Assembly: GCA_963576565.1 (NCBI GenBank)
Contig: OY755038.1
Location: forward strand, 175,117,287-175,181,286
DNA length: 64,000 nucleotides
Direction: 5' to 3'
From: Aspidapion aeneum
Lineage: Eukaryota; Arthropoda; Insecta; Coleoptera; Brentidae
The position numbers were made by a program, and so were the translations under genes. Below the pieces are notes generated by a model. It was not told where the DNA came from. It worked only from the letters and a program-made list of their open reading frames with translations, and made no database searches. Shown piece after piece: positions 32,897-43,033 of the stretch. The stretch's first letter is position 1. Every line of letters begins with the position of its first letter.

Positions 32897-34236
32897 GATA
32901 CGTCGACCTTTGGTTGACTAGATAAAACTAAACTCATATGATTAGAATCGATATAGTCTTGCATGAAACTTGAATAGGCAGTGTACAGATCAGGATTTTT
33001 GATTAATCTATTTTCTAGAAGTAAAAATCTACGATAAGCTTGCGGATAAATATTTCCTAGGTCAGGGTTTATTTTGTCTTTAAACGGAAGATCTACCATG
33101 AATCTACCGCTCGGTTGCCGTACTACACTAGCAGTAAAAATTGATTCTGCCTGTTTTTCTTCCTTTGATAAGATTTGTTTTTTAGGCAAATGTTCGATTT
33201 CCCAAAACCTAGGGAGAATGACCTCTAAAGGAGGTGAATGACTCGTTAAAAAACAACTGGTTCGTTCCGTAAGACTACCTACTTCGTCAACCTTTCCCAT
33301 GACGACCCAGCCAAAGATAGTTTCAAGGGCTGAAGGCTGCCCTACCTGTCCAAGAACCCTGCCCTCCTTGAATATCTGTGCGAATAGCTCGCAACCAATA
33401 ACCAGGTCCACAGGTCTAGATTTGAAATAAGATGGGTCGGCAAGTTTAAGGTTTTGCAAGTGTTTCCACTGATTATCGTTCAAAGAGAATGTAGGCATAT
33501 TGGAACATAGTTGTGGAACAACAATTGCTTCGAAATTAAGTAAAGGAGTGACTTGTCCTTGTGGCTTAATATGACATTGAACGAGCCCTTTGGAAGTAAA
33601 AGAAGACATCTGATTTAATCCGAATATTTCAGTGGTGTAACTTCGCCTAGGAAGATTAAGACGCTGAATACACTTTTCACTGATGAATCCTGTCTGTGAT
33701 CCAGAATCAAGCAGTGCCCTTACAGGTTGAAAATTTCCGCAACCGTCCATAACATCTATTATGGCGGTGCATAAAAGAAAGGTACCTGAAAGTCCTGAGG
33801 CATTTAATGACACATGAAGATTATTGACAGGTGGTGTGTGAATGACAGGACTACTATCTTGGCTTCCAGACTCTTGATTAGTTTCTAAGATATGAGTTAA
33901 AGTGTGGTGCCTTTTACTATTGCAAGTCCTGCATGAATATTTTGATTTGCACGTATCTACGCCATGCAGGGGATGAAAACACGCTAGACATAATTTTTTC
34001 TGCTTGACGAAAGATAGGCGATCGATAGGTGAGAGATCAAGAAATGTTTGACATTTCGAAAGCACGTGACCTTGATTACACCGGAAACATTTTATTCCCG
34101 TACTTGAATTAGTTGAGGTGCCAGCCAGTCCTATAAAAGGCGAATTGGATGATTTATAGGTAGGCTTTTGCCCAAACTGATTTCGCATAGAATTTGAATT
34201 TTGATAGGTAGGCTTTTGCCCAGACTGATTATGCAT
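32887..34236 (-). CDS. BEL/Pao gag C-terminus with zinc knuckles and aspartic protease
   Basis: A 449-aa frame. It opens with two tandem copies of an 18-aa unit around QFGQKPTYKSSNS. CCHC-like knuckles follow: CFRCNQGHVLSKC, CLACFHPLHGVDTC and CRTCNSKRHHTLTH. The retropepsin motif is VRALLDSGSQTGFISEKC, with the ILP-type second half DLVIGCELFAQIF. The knuckles bind the genomic RNA, and the protease matures the polyprotein. The frame is offset from gag by one base and ends at 32,887 in a different frame from RT. Confidence 0.9.
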   Translation of the reverse strand: MHNQSGQKPTYQNSNSMRNQFGQKPTYKSSNSPFIGLAGTSTNSSTGIKCFRCNQGHVLSKCQTFLDLSPIDRLSFVKQKKLCLACFHPLHGVDTCKSKYSCRTCNSKRHHTLTHILETNQESGSQDSSPVIHTPPVNNLHVSLNASGLSGTFLLCTAIIDVMDGCGNFQPVRALLDSGSQTGFISEKCIQRLNLPRRSYTTEIFGLNQMSSFTSKGLVQCHIKPQGQVTPLLNFEAIVVPQLCSNMPTFSLNDNQWKHLQNLKLADPSYFKSRPVDLVIGCELFAQIFKEGRVLGQVGQPSALETIFGWVVMGKVDEVGSLTERTSCFLTSHSPPLEVILPRFWEIEHLPKKQILSKEEKQAESIFTASVVRQPSGRFMVDLPFKDKINPDLGNIYPQAYRRFLLLENRLIKNPDLYTAYSSFMQDYIDSNHMSLVLSSQPKVDVSCF

Positions 34237-35165
34237 AGAATTTGATTTTTATAGATAGGCACCTTTTTGGGTGCTGTTGATTGAGGAAGTGATTCCAAAA
34301 CTTTACATCTTTTTTCTAGAAATTGAAAAAGTGACTGAAAGGTGGGAATTTCGGTATTAGTATTGGCGTGACTCATTTCGAAATTTGAACGCGTTGGAAT
34401 ATCCAATTTTTCTAATAAAATGAAAAAAATAATAAAGTCCCAACTGTCAACGTCAAAGCTAAGTGATTTTAAAATTTCTAGGGATTCAGAAAAGGTGTCA
34501 ATTAAATTACGCAATTCTTTAGCTGACTCGTTTTTTAAGGTGGAGTTCATAATTGAGCTTAAAGCATCATTTGCGAGGTCTCGCTTGTTTTGATATCTAT
34601 TGACTAATTTCTCATAAGCAATTTTATAATTTTGATCAGATAAGCTAATCCCTGATATCAATTTTAAAGGCTCATCCTCGAGATATGAAAATAAATATTG
34701 AAGTTTTCGAACGTTACTTAGACTTTGATTTTGATCTATAATGTTATTAAAAAGATCAAAAAAGCTTGGCCATAATTTTTTATCACCTCGAAATATGGGA
34801 ATACCTAACTCTTTGAGTTTTGGAGTTTCAGATTCGTTTTGTCGAACATATGGTCCCGAAAAGGATGAGGCCTCAACCGGAAATATTTTAGAGTAAACCC
34901 CCTTACACGCATAAAAATATTTACGAGCTTCTGAAAGGATCGCATCCTGCGTTTTAAACTCCTCATCGTCCGAGTCGTCTATCAACATAATGACGTCATT
35001 ATGCGCCAGCATGCATTTATCGAAGGTTTCATCCAAATCGGAATACCTTACTTGCAACTCGTTTCTCGCTCTTTCATCCTTTTCCGCGGTCTGTGACAAG
35101 ACATAACACTCGGTGATCGCAGATAAAAAACCCTTGCGTTTTTGCGCGGCTTTTTTGACAGACAT
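34131..35165 (-). CDS. BEL/Pao gag (capsid) domain
   Basis: The frame runs from the ATG at 35,165 (MSVKKAAQKRKG); upstream codons lack support. The DUF1759-type BEL gag core is readable: LKELGIPIFRGDKKLWPSF, FDLFNNIIDQNQSLSNV, KLQYLFSYLEDEPLKLI and NAFEMSH-like later blocks. It forms the particle shell. Its last 40 residues fall in the wrong frame of the tandem 18-aa unit: one unit lacks a base relative to its neighbour near 34,245, which explains the change of frame. A programmed shift is less likely. Confidence 0.88.
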   Translation of the reverse strand: MSVKKAAQKRKGFLSAITECYVLSQTAEKDERARNELQVRYSDLDETFDKCMLAHNDVIMLIDDSDDEEFKTQDAILSEARKYFYACKGVYSKIFPVEASSFSGPYVRQNESETPKLKELGIPIFRGDKKLWPSFFDLFNNIIDQNQSLSNVRKLQYLFSYLEDEPLKLISGISLSDQNYKIAYEKLVNRYQNKRDLANDALSSIMNSTLKNESAKELRNLIDTFSESLEILKSLSFDVDSWDFIIFFILLEKLDIPTRSNFEMSHANTNTEIPTFQSLFQFLEKRCKVLESLPQSTAPKKVPIYKNQILCIISLGKSLPIKIQILCEISLGKSLPINHPIRLL

Positions 35166-35552
35166 GATTTTACCTTTGAAATGACGAAATTGTCGGTAAA
35201 TATACAATTAACGCTAAATGAATGCTTCTGAAATAGAAAAATGACGAATTGTCGAAAATATGCACTAATTTATCGCAATTGATGAAAATTGTTTTAAATA
35301 TCGAAATGATATGGTACACACCTATCACACTGAACGTTTCTTTTGTTTGTTTTGATTCCTACTCGCTTTGTTTACTGAATCGACCACGCGCTAGACACGT
35401 GCCCTGCACCGCACTACACCGACGACTTTCTCGACTCGACGTTTCAAATACGATGCGAACAGGCCGCCCTGTTATTATTCGGCTTGCAAATAATTATTAA
35501 TACCGTCGTATGGATTTATTATTTAAAATAATTCGGTCGAAGGAGCACTTTA
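35166..35552 (-). other. BEL leader between 5' LTR and gag
   Basis: An untranslated leader with no ORF on the coding strand. The plus-strand 83-aa frame is a chance shadow. Confidence 0.6.
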
Positions 35553-36023
35553 TGTTAGTCCACGGTTAGAAAAACGTTAAAGGCAGTGGACTGTAAATAT
35601 TTTGATTAATGAAAGCGCGAACCAACATAAATATTGATATGAATTACGAAATAATCAAACGTCCATAGGTAAAATATTGGTGTCACACAACGGTAATCAG
35701 AACAAATGCACTCACCAGTTTTGCAGCCACTTTCTCCTCGTTCCAAGGGGCCCCTGAATGGATCTAATGATGTCACCACGTAGCTGAAGGGCTGAAGTTT
35801 CTAGTTCTATGCTTCAGTACACAAAAATCGAGCACTTTCAGGTGTAGATATTTGAAATAGTTGGAGAACGAAATTAACACGCCATTTTCTCTAGGCGATT
35901 GACAAGGATCTCACTGGTTGTTGGTGCGCATGTCCAAATACGCGGAATGCGCTTTGTCCTTCATACAGTTGTGTGTTTTTAAAAATATATATAAACAACC
36001 GCGAAATTTAGCGGGAGCTAACA
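35553..36023 (-). repeat. 5' LTR of BEL element
   Basis: 471 bp, nearly identical to 29,225-29,695. Just inside it on the minus strand, GTGCTCCTTCGACC is the likely primer-binding region. It resembles the CCTTCGA primer site of the LTR element at 47,298, although the canonical TGG start is not clear. Confidence 0.93.
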
Positions 36024-37881
36024 CTCTGGTTTGGATAGCTTTTTGCTGAAAAATTCGATGACCCGTTCTTCTCCATCTTGTACTTGGGAGAGTACTGCTC
36101 CTATCCCATCGTTGCTCGCATCAGTATCTAATATGAATTTACGTTTGGGAATGGGATATGCAAGAATCGGACTACAACATAATGCTGCTTTTAGTCTTCT
36201 AAATGCTGGGTCACATTCGGTATTCCATTTGTAAGAAGCTTTATCTTCTGTAAGTCTATGTAATGGAGACGCTATTTTGGCGAATCCTTCTACAAATCGT
36301 CTGTAGTATGTACACAGACCCAAAAAGCTTGAGGTTGAGGCCATTCTTTTAATGCTTGTAACTTTTTTTCGTCGGTATGGATGCCTTCTCGGGAAACGAC
36401 GTGACCCAAGAACTCAACTTTTTCTTGGAATAGAAAACATTTATTTGAGTTTAGTTTAAAATTTGCGTTTCCAATTCTTGAAATTACTTCTCGTAAATTG
36501 TCTAGATGATCTTGAAATGATTTTCCCATTACTATGACATCATCCAAATAGACTAAGCAGGTTTTCCAAGTAAGGCCTCGTAGAACGACTTCCATTAGTC
36601 TTTCAAATGTAGCTGGGGCATTGCATAGGCCAAATGGCATCACATTAAACTGATAAAGTCCACTTCCAGCAGAGAATGCAGTCTTCTCTTTATCTCTTTC
36701 AAAGATTCCTACTTGCCAATACCCACTTTTCAGGTCAAGAGTAGAAAACCAATATGATCCTGCCAACGTGGCAGTGGGTAACTATCTTTCTTGGTCACAT
36801 CGTTAAATTTCCTGTAGTCGATACAAAACCTAGTACTTCCATCATTTTAAGTAAACAACACCACAGGAAATGACCAAGGACTTGATGATTCTTCAATAAC
36901 ACCGTCGCTGAGCATTTTATTTATATATGAGATTGTGAACTTCTTCTTGTTTGGCCATTGGTAGTCTTCTTGGAAGCTGTCTTATCGGTTGGGCATCGCC
37001 AGTGTTGATAGCATGTTGAATAAGGTTTGTGCGTCCCGAAATACTCTTAGTTTCGAAGATATTACTTTGTCCTTCTATAAACTCTCGCTTTATGAAATTC
37101 TTCTGGAGTGAGATGTTGCCAAGTTGACTGAAATTGCTGAAGTACCTCTATTGGTAACTTGCTTTTATCCTCGGAAGTTGGCTCCTTACATCTTGATACT
37201 TTCTGTACTGGTTCAAAAAATGCTACCACCTCCCCCTTATTAATTTTGAAACTATTTGGGAAAATATTGGCGACTCTAATCGGGATGTCTTTATCCGTTT
37301 TAACTAGTGACTTTGCAACGAGGTAGGTGTTGGGTGTATTCTGTTGGCTTATGAGTCCGACGCAGCTTGATGTTTTACTTTCTAGCCTCCCAAAAATTAT
37401 GGTCTCACTGTTACCGACCAGTCTTGTTGTGCATACTGCCACCACCTTTATTGGTTCTTTATTGAAGTGACTATTTGACAAAATGAACTCTTCATTCCCA
37501 AATCTTAGGGTATTAAGTTTATTATCAAACGCAAATCCATGTTTACTTCAAGTCCATTCCCAAAATAAATTCGTCTTCTATTTCGGCAACCAATACCGTG
37601 TGGCGAATCTTCAATCTTTCCAGCTATAGGTCTATCTCTGTCTGCCCCAACACGTCGGCGGATTCTCCAGTCACAGTCTTAAGTGTTATTTTCTTTTCTG
37701 TTGGTCGAATTTTATATCTCGTTGCAATTTTGAACTTAAGCAATGATATGGCAGCACCAGTGTCTACTGTTATATTAACTTTTCTCCAATTAATAAGTCC
37801 GTCGATGTTAAGACTGTCAGCAGTATGTTTTAAGCTCTTAATAGAGTAAATTTTGGGGGCTAAATTCCCATTAGCCAACAC
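36024..37881 (-). pseudogene. Gypsy protease, reverse transcriptase and RNase H N-terminus
   Basis: The protease part has VDTGAAISLLKFKIATRY and VTGESADVLGQTEIDL. RT has WFSTLDLKSGYWQVGI, VMPFGLCNAPATFERLM, the catalytic YLDDVIVMG and VEFLGHVVSREGIH. RNase H begins FILDTDASNDGIGAVLSQ and is cut at 36,024 by the BEL element. Frames change near 37,500, 36,900 and 36,310, so the protein is lost. It is the first half of the pol region completed at 29,219-27,331. Confidence 0.92.
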
Positions 37882-37904
37882 CCGCCCCTCTGCGTTGTCT
37901 AGTT

Positions 37905-39126
37905 TTAGTTTTCCTGATCTCTTCTTCGGTATTCTGTCCCACTAGATGGTGAGCGAGACCTCATTTGGACACGACAATCGCGTTGAATATGCCCTGTACG
38001 TCCGCATCCGAAACACTTTACATTTGGAGGGGAACGTCTGCTGTCTTTTAAATAATCAATCTTCTCTATCAGTGATTGAAACAGTTGGATTAGCATTTTT
38101 AAGTTGACCTCATCCCCAGTCTCATTTCTTCTCCCTCCTGAATTGACACAGCTCTCACTTTTGGCCTGGACATATTATTTGATTATTCAATTTCAAGGGC
38201 TCGAATCAATACTTCACTGCTGTTATGGAAGCATTCTCGACGAAGTAACTTTGCTAAGTCCGTGTCTCGCCAGCCGTTAATAAAGCGATCTACCGTGAAG
38301 GGATCTCTGTAATTTTCTGGCATTTCTGGGTAAGCCAAGTACATCAGCCTCCTGATATCCGCTTCATACTCTTTAATGACTTCCCTGCTCTTTGTTGACG
38401 AAATTCTGACCAATGCAAATTTCGTAAATGTTCATCTCCATATCTTCTTTCTAAAGCTGCCGCTAAAGCATTGTAACTCTGTTTTTGTTCCGCTGGAATA
38501 GACCGTAAAAGTCCCAGAGCAGGTTCTCGTAAAGCTACTAACAAGGCTCTAGCTTTTTCGTCCTCGTCACAACCATTTGCAGCGGCGACAGCTTCAAATT
38601 GTTGTTTGTAGGTGGACCAGGAAGACGTTTAATCGAAATTTGGAGGCTTAATGTTTTGGTTGGAATTCACAACACATCCCTGAGCTTTTATTTTGTTGTG
38701 ATCTTTTTGGATCTGTATAAGCTGTTTTGACACGTCCTGGAATTTTTCTTCCATGGTTTGAAAAACTTCTTCCCTCACATTCGGTACCTTTTCTTCAACA
38801 TTTTGTACCTTTTTTTCTACATTCTGCAATTTATTTTGTACCTTTTGTTCCACACTATGCATTCTTTGAGTTATTTATTCCTTAAGATCTTCGGTTGCAG
38901 TCTTAAACTTTTCTCTCAGCTGTTCGGAGTTGCTCTTTATTTGGTCAAAGTTTTCCTGCATGTCGATCTGGTTTTGTTCCATGGTCTGCTGCATGTCGTT
39001 CTGGTTTTGTTCAATGGTCTGTCTTATAACGTTCTGGTTTTGAGCCATTTGAGCTGCTAGAGCCTGCATCATTTTAGTTAGATCTTCCATCTTTGCCGAT
39101 CCTTGTCTAGTAAGCATCAACTTCAT
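37905..39126 (-). pseudogene. Gypsy gag with coiled coil and zinc knuckle
   Basis: The ATG at 39,126 opens a glutamine/asparagine-rich coiled coil (QNVIRQTIEQNQNDMQQT) with repeated EQKVQN-type heptads to about 38,630. A gag-like core follows (RALLVALREPALGLLRSI and LERRYGDEHLRNLH), then DRFINGWRDTDLAKLL. The CCHC knuckle CFGCGRTGHIQRDC lies near 38,020. Stops near 38,873 and 38,627 and two frame changes show decay. Confidence 0.85.
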
Positions 39127-39179
39127 GATAAATCACTTAAAACGTTTATTTCAGGGCTATAAAGCGAATGTCGAAGTTG

Positions 39180-39835
39180 GTTTTTTAATATCTCTTCCAA
39201 TTCTTAAATAGAACCTTAAGGAATGTTCTGGAATATACTGGTAAATGTTACTCTTTCTGCTACTAGACAAATGTAGAAGTCACTTTTTTATTATCTCTTT
39301 TGGTTCTCAAATAGACCGTCGTAGAATGTTATGGAATATTCTAGAAATACTTTTTAATCCTTACTTTTAAAATAGCTAAGCTACTGTCGAAGTCGGTTTT
39401 TATATATCTCCTCTGGTTTTCGATTAGAACGTCATAGAATGTTATGGAATATTCTAGAAAATCTTGCTAATTCTTACTTTTGAAATAACTAAACTAATGT
39501 CGAAGTCGGTATTTGTATATCCCTTCTAGTTTTTGAATAGAACGTCGTAGAATGTTATGGAATCTTCTAGAAATTCTTTTTAATTCTTACTTTTGCAATT
39601 ACTAAGCTAATGTCGAAGTCGCTTTTTGGATATTTCTTCTGGTTTTCGAATAGAACGTCGTAGAAAGTGATAGAATATTCTAGAAAATCTCTCTAATTAT
39701 CAATTTTTGGACTTTAAGGTTAATGTCGAAGTCGGTGCTCAAATATCTCTTTTGGTTTTTGAATAAAACAATATCGAACTTCTTTGAATATTCTGGAAAA
39801 ATCACTTACTGTTCTTCTGTCCAATTGTCCTAGCC
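39180..39835 (-). repeat. 113-bp tandem repeats in the gypsy leader
   Basis: Six units keyed by GTCGAAGTCGG start at about 39,180, 39,273, 39,386, 39,499, 39,612 and 39,725. The last five are spaced 113 bp apart. Each carries AGAACGTCGTAGAATGTTAT and GGAATATTCTAGAAA. A second duplication of about 100 bp (39,791-39,890 and 39,891-39,968, CTAGCCGGTGGTACTATGTA) follows. All lie between gag and the primer site, in the untranslated leader. Confidence 0.85.
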
Positions 39836-39971
39836 GGTGGTACTATGTAAGGGTAGTTTTTGCACTATTCAATTCTGAATATTCTGGCAAAATCACTTAC
39901 TGTTCTTCTTTTTAATTGTCCTAGCCGGTGGTACTATGTAAGGATAGTCTTTCCACTATTTATTACTTTTA

Positions 39972-39989
39972 ATCCCACTTCTGACACCA
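39972..39989 (-). promoter_or_regulatory. Primer-binding site of gypsy element (tRNA-Leu type)
   Basis: On the minus strand TGGTGTCAGAAGTGGGAT starts two bases inside the 5' LTR. It is complementary to a tRNA-Leu 3' end as used by several insect gypsy lineages; the tRNA assignment is from memory. Confidence 0.85.
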
Positions 39990-39991
39990 AT

Positions 39992-40424
39992 TGTTACGGG
40001 TTCACTGCTTCAAAGAAAACTGGCAAACGTCAAAAACGTAATGTCAATTTATTTCGACAATTATGTACAAAAACACGCACTTAAACTTATTAATAACTTG
40101 CTGATAATTCACTACTATAATCGGTCTATTAACTTCGTGTTAATATCTCACGACCACTACAGTACGTTATCTGTGACTGACTGCCTCGATGCGAGACCCC
40201 GGCCCTATATATAGGGTCTGCCTAATATTCGAGAATTTTCCATCCTCTTTCGATTCTCGCTAATTGTAGTCTTTTCTAGACCGCGGACCGTTCGAGCACA
40301 AGTGTCACAGACAACGCAAGTAAAACCTAGACTAAGAATACAACCATAAGAAAAATCAACCTAATACTACACTAAACCTAAATAAATTCTAACTATAAAA
40401 TTTTAATAAGTTAAATTTGTAACA
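39992..40424 (-). repeat. 5' LTR of gypsy element
   Basis: 433 bp, the partner of 21,833-22,265. The TATATATAGGG box is near 40,205. It is followed by ATAT, the target duplication. Confidence 0.95.
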
Positions 40425-40640
40425 ATATTATTTTTAAAGATAAATTTGCTGCACAGCAATGTCCCCCTGGCTTAAAGAAATTATGTATGTTCCATACGGG
40501 TACATAAAAATAGGAATTTTTTTACATTTATTAGTTTTTTTTTTTTTAATTTTCTGTCCCTAAAACAGTTTTTATTCCAAAAAAGTATTATTAATCACTC
40601 AGCTATTGTATACAGTTACACAAATTTAATAAGTTAAACA
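40425..40640 (-). pseudogene. LINE relic, host of the gypsy insertion (5' part)
   Basis: The minus-strand frame KNNIKLSYLKASQGCLLCEY begins here and continues at 21,832. Beyond about 40,520 the sequence is A/T-rich and no longer recognisable as RT. Confidence 0.5.
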
Positions 40641-41002
40641 CACTTTTCCAAAACAGCCGCCTTGAAGTAAAAATAAATGTTTCTAGGAATTCACAAAACC
40701 AGTGGAGCAATTAGGGGGGGGGGGCTCCAAGCCTCCTCGGGCTTATAATTAACCCTTCAAAAGAAATGAGCATAATATATCAGAGGCACACTGACCAAGT
40801 CTGTGAAAACTTCAACTGCGGGCCTTAGACTTTTGAAATTAACACCTTTTTTTACCTTCCTAGCCCGCGCAGCAATGGCTAGTTCTCTAGTCATTGCTGC
40901 TGGTATTGTTTTCGACGAAAAAAATTTTTTTTTTGAGCTAATGCCTAGAATGTGTTATTGGGTGTATTTTGACCTATCCTAGCAATATCGTCGTGACGTC
41001 CG
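40641..41002. other. Unassigned stretch
   Basis: Contains a G12 run near 40,716. No gene recognised. Confidence 0.4.
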
Positions 41003-41011
41003 TCTGTGTGT

Positions 41012-41092
<81 letters not shown>

Positions 41093-41111
41093 TGTGTGTG
41101 TGTGTGTGTGT
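41003..41111 (+). repeat. (TG)n microsatellite
   Basis: About 50 TG dinucleotides with two TA interruptions. The HT-repeat frame on the minus strand is an artefact. Confidence 0.98.
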
Positions 41112-41479
41112 ATTTTTTTTCTGTCCGGAACACGAGAGCTCCTAAACCGCTCAACCGATTTTCATAAAATTTTCAGGTAAAATAGTGTTCGACACTCTAA
41201 AGAGCTGATTAGATTTTGGGCAAAATCCATTAATGCTAATGACAGTAAATCTGAGGGCACGGCAGTGCCTCGCCAAGTTCGCGCGCCGTAACCATCTTTT
41301 CTTGAAACATTTCAGCCGATATTCGACCTACCTAAAACTCTGCTTTGGAATGAGCTACGAATCTCAAACTTTGCACAGTCGTTGATCTCCATGGAATTAA
41401 CAACCACTCCAAGTTTCATGGAATTCCATAAAGTAGTAAAGTAGTTACGAAATTTCAAAAAAATATATAGATCATCAAT

Positions 41480-42575
41480 ATTCTACTGTACTTCCAGACA
41501 TGCTACAAAGCTGAAATTTGGCAGACTGATAGAAATTATGACCAAACCCCTGGAAAATATCAAAAAACCCCAAAATTTTAATTTAGTCCCCTCCCCTATT
41601 AATTTAAAGTTATGTAAAAGTAGCATCGCCCACTCCCAGAAATGCTAGAGAATTGAACTTTGACAGACTGATAGGAACTATAATAAAACTATAGGAAAAA
41701 ATCAAAAATACCCAAAATTTTAATTTACTCCCCTACCCTATACATTTAAAGTTATGTAAAAGTAGCATTGCCCACTTCCAGAAATGCTAGAGAGTTGAGT
41801 TATGGCAGACTGATAGGAACTATGATGAAACTGTAGGAAAAAATTAAAACACCTCAAAATTCTAATTTACTTCCCTCCCTAATAAATTTAAGTAAGAGTA
41901 ACATTGCCTACTTCCAGACATGCTAGAGAGCTGAGCTCTGGAAGACCGATAGTAAATATGAAAAAGTTATAGAAAAAAATTAAATCACCCCAAAATTCCA
42001 ATTTACTTCCTTCCCCTATAAATGTAAAGTTATGTAAAAGTAACACTGCCCACTTCCAGAAACGCTAGAGAGCTGAACTTTTTAAGACTGAAAGACAATA
42101 TGATAAAACTGTATGAAAAAATTTAAAAACACCAACATTTTAATTTACTTCCCTCTCCTATAAATGTAAATTTATATAAAACTAACATTGCCCACTTCCA
42201 GAAACGCTAGAGAGCTGAGCATTAGAATGCCGATAGAAATTATGATAAAACCATGGGAAAAAATTTAAAAAGTCAAATATTTTAATTTACTCTCCTCCCC
42301 TATATATGTAAAGTTATGTAAAAGTAACATTACCCACTTCCAGAAACGCTAGAGAGCTGAGCATTGAAATACTGATAGGAACTATAATAAAACTATAGGA
42401 CAAAATTTAAAACCACGACAATTTTAATTTATTTCCCTTCCCTATACATGTAAAGTTATGTAAGAGTAACATTGTGCACTTTCAGAAACGCTAGAGAGCT
42501 GAGCTTTGGAAGGCTGATAGGAACTACGATAAAACCACGGAAAAAAATTAAAATACCTCAAAAATTTAAGTAAGG
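41480..42575 (+). repeat. Satellite-like array of eight 142-bp units
   Basis: Units are keyed by CCCACTTCCAGAAACGCTAG at about 41,491, 41,633, 41,775, 41,911, 42,053, 42,195, 42,337 and 42,479. Spacing is 136-142 bp. Each also carries GACTGATAGGAACTATGATA and TTTAAAGTTATGTAAAAGTA. Copies differ by 10-20 percent by eye, so the array is not freshly homogenised. It follows the TG tract and a CTCAACCGATTTTCATAAAA block, a common arthropod repeat companion. Confidence 0.9.
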
Positions 42576-42657
42576 CATTGCAAAAGTTTTGAACAATATT
42601 CCGCACATTTTACTACTTAAAAAATTAAGTATTATCCAATTCCTTTCAAAAAGAAGT

Positions 42658-43033
42658 GAAATCATAACAAAAACATTTCATGTAAAAAAAGCTAAGTACG
42701 CGAATATGGCATTCCGTAAAAAGAATTGAGATAAAAGTAAAGCCAAGTTCTCCAATACAAATTTCAAAATGAAAGGTTCTTACTAGTTTGGAAATATTTT
42801 TCTAAACTTGGCTACTAGGGCTGTAAATGACACTTAGGCACAGTGCTAAATTGAACATAAAGATGTTTGGCTGGAATAGCAAAATTTTAAAAAATATTTC
42901 CAAATTAGTAAGAACCTTTCATTTTGAAATTTGTATTGGAGAACTTGGCTTTAATTTTACCTCAATTCTTTTTACAGAATACCATTTTCGCGTACTCGAC
43001 TTTTTTTTACATGAAATGTTTTTGTTATGATTT
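42658..43033. repeat. Long hairpin, arms of about 150 bp
   Basis: The left arm from AAATCATAACAAAAACATTT to TACTAGTTTGGAAATATTTT returns inverted from AAATATTTCCAAATTAGTAA to ATGTTTTTGTTATGATTT. The arms match at about 90 percent by eye around a loop of about 60 bp. There is no ORF of known type. It borders the satellite array directly and could be its replication or folding end, or a MITE. Confidence 0.85.

Larger units (their letters stand above)
29225..36023 (-). mobile_element. BEL/Pao LTR retrotransposon
   Basis: A 6.8-kb element on the minus strand with 471-bp LTRs at 29,225-29,695 and 35,553-36,023 that differ at about two positions. It is flanked by a perfect 5-bp duplication CTCTG (29,220-29,224 and 36,024-36,028). 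It encodes gag, aspartic protease, RT, RNase H and integrase in BEL/Pao order. The near-identical LTRs make it the youngest insertion of the nest, yet four frame breaks are present. It disrupted the gypsy RNase H. Confidence 0.97.
21833..40424 (-). mobile_element. Ty3/gypsy LTR retrotransposon with three nested insertions
   Basis: Identical-length LTRs (433 bp) at 21,833-22,265 and 39,992-40,424 run TGTTACGG to TGTAACA. The flanks share ATAT (21,829-21,832 and 40,425-40,428) as a 4-bp target duplication. The element is on the minus strand: primer site at 39,972-39,989, gag near 39,126-37,905, protease, RT, RNase H and integrase leftward, and purine tract at 22,266. Insertions are a CR1-like LINE (22,516-27,330), a Jockey fragment (27,361-27,851) and a BEL/Pao element (29,225-36,023). 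About 14 LTR differences by eye and many stops mean it is old and inactive. Confidence 0.95.

Noticed and set aside
40945..41154. 69-aa HT-repeat frame
   Set aside because: Product of the TG microsatellite.
41480..42575. Possible CRISPR-like array
   Set aside because: Units are 142 bp with no short conserved repeat/unique spacer pattern, and the setting is eukaryotic.
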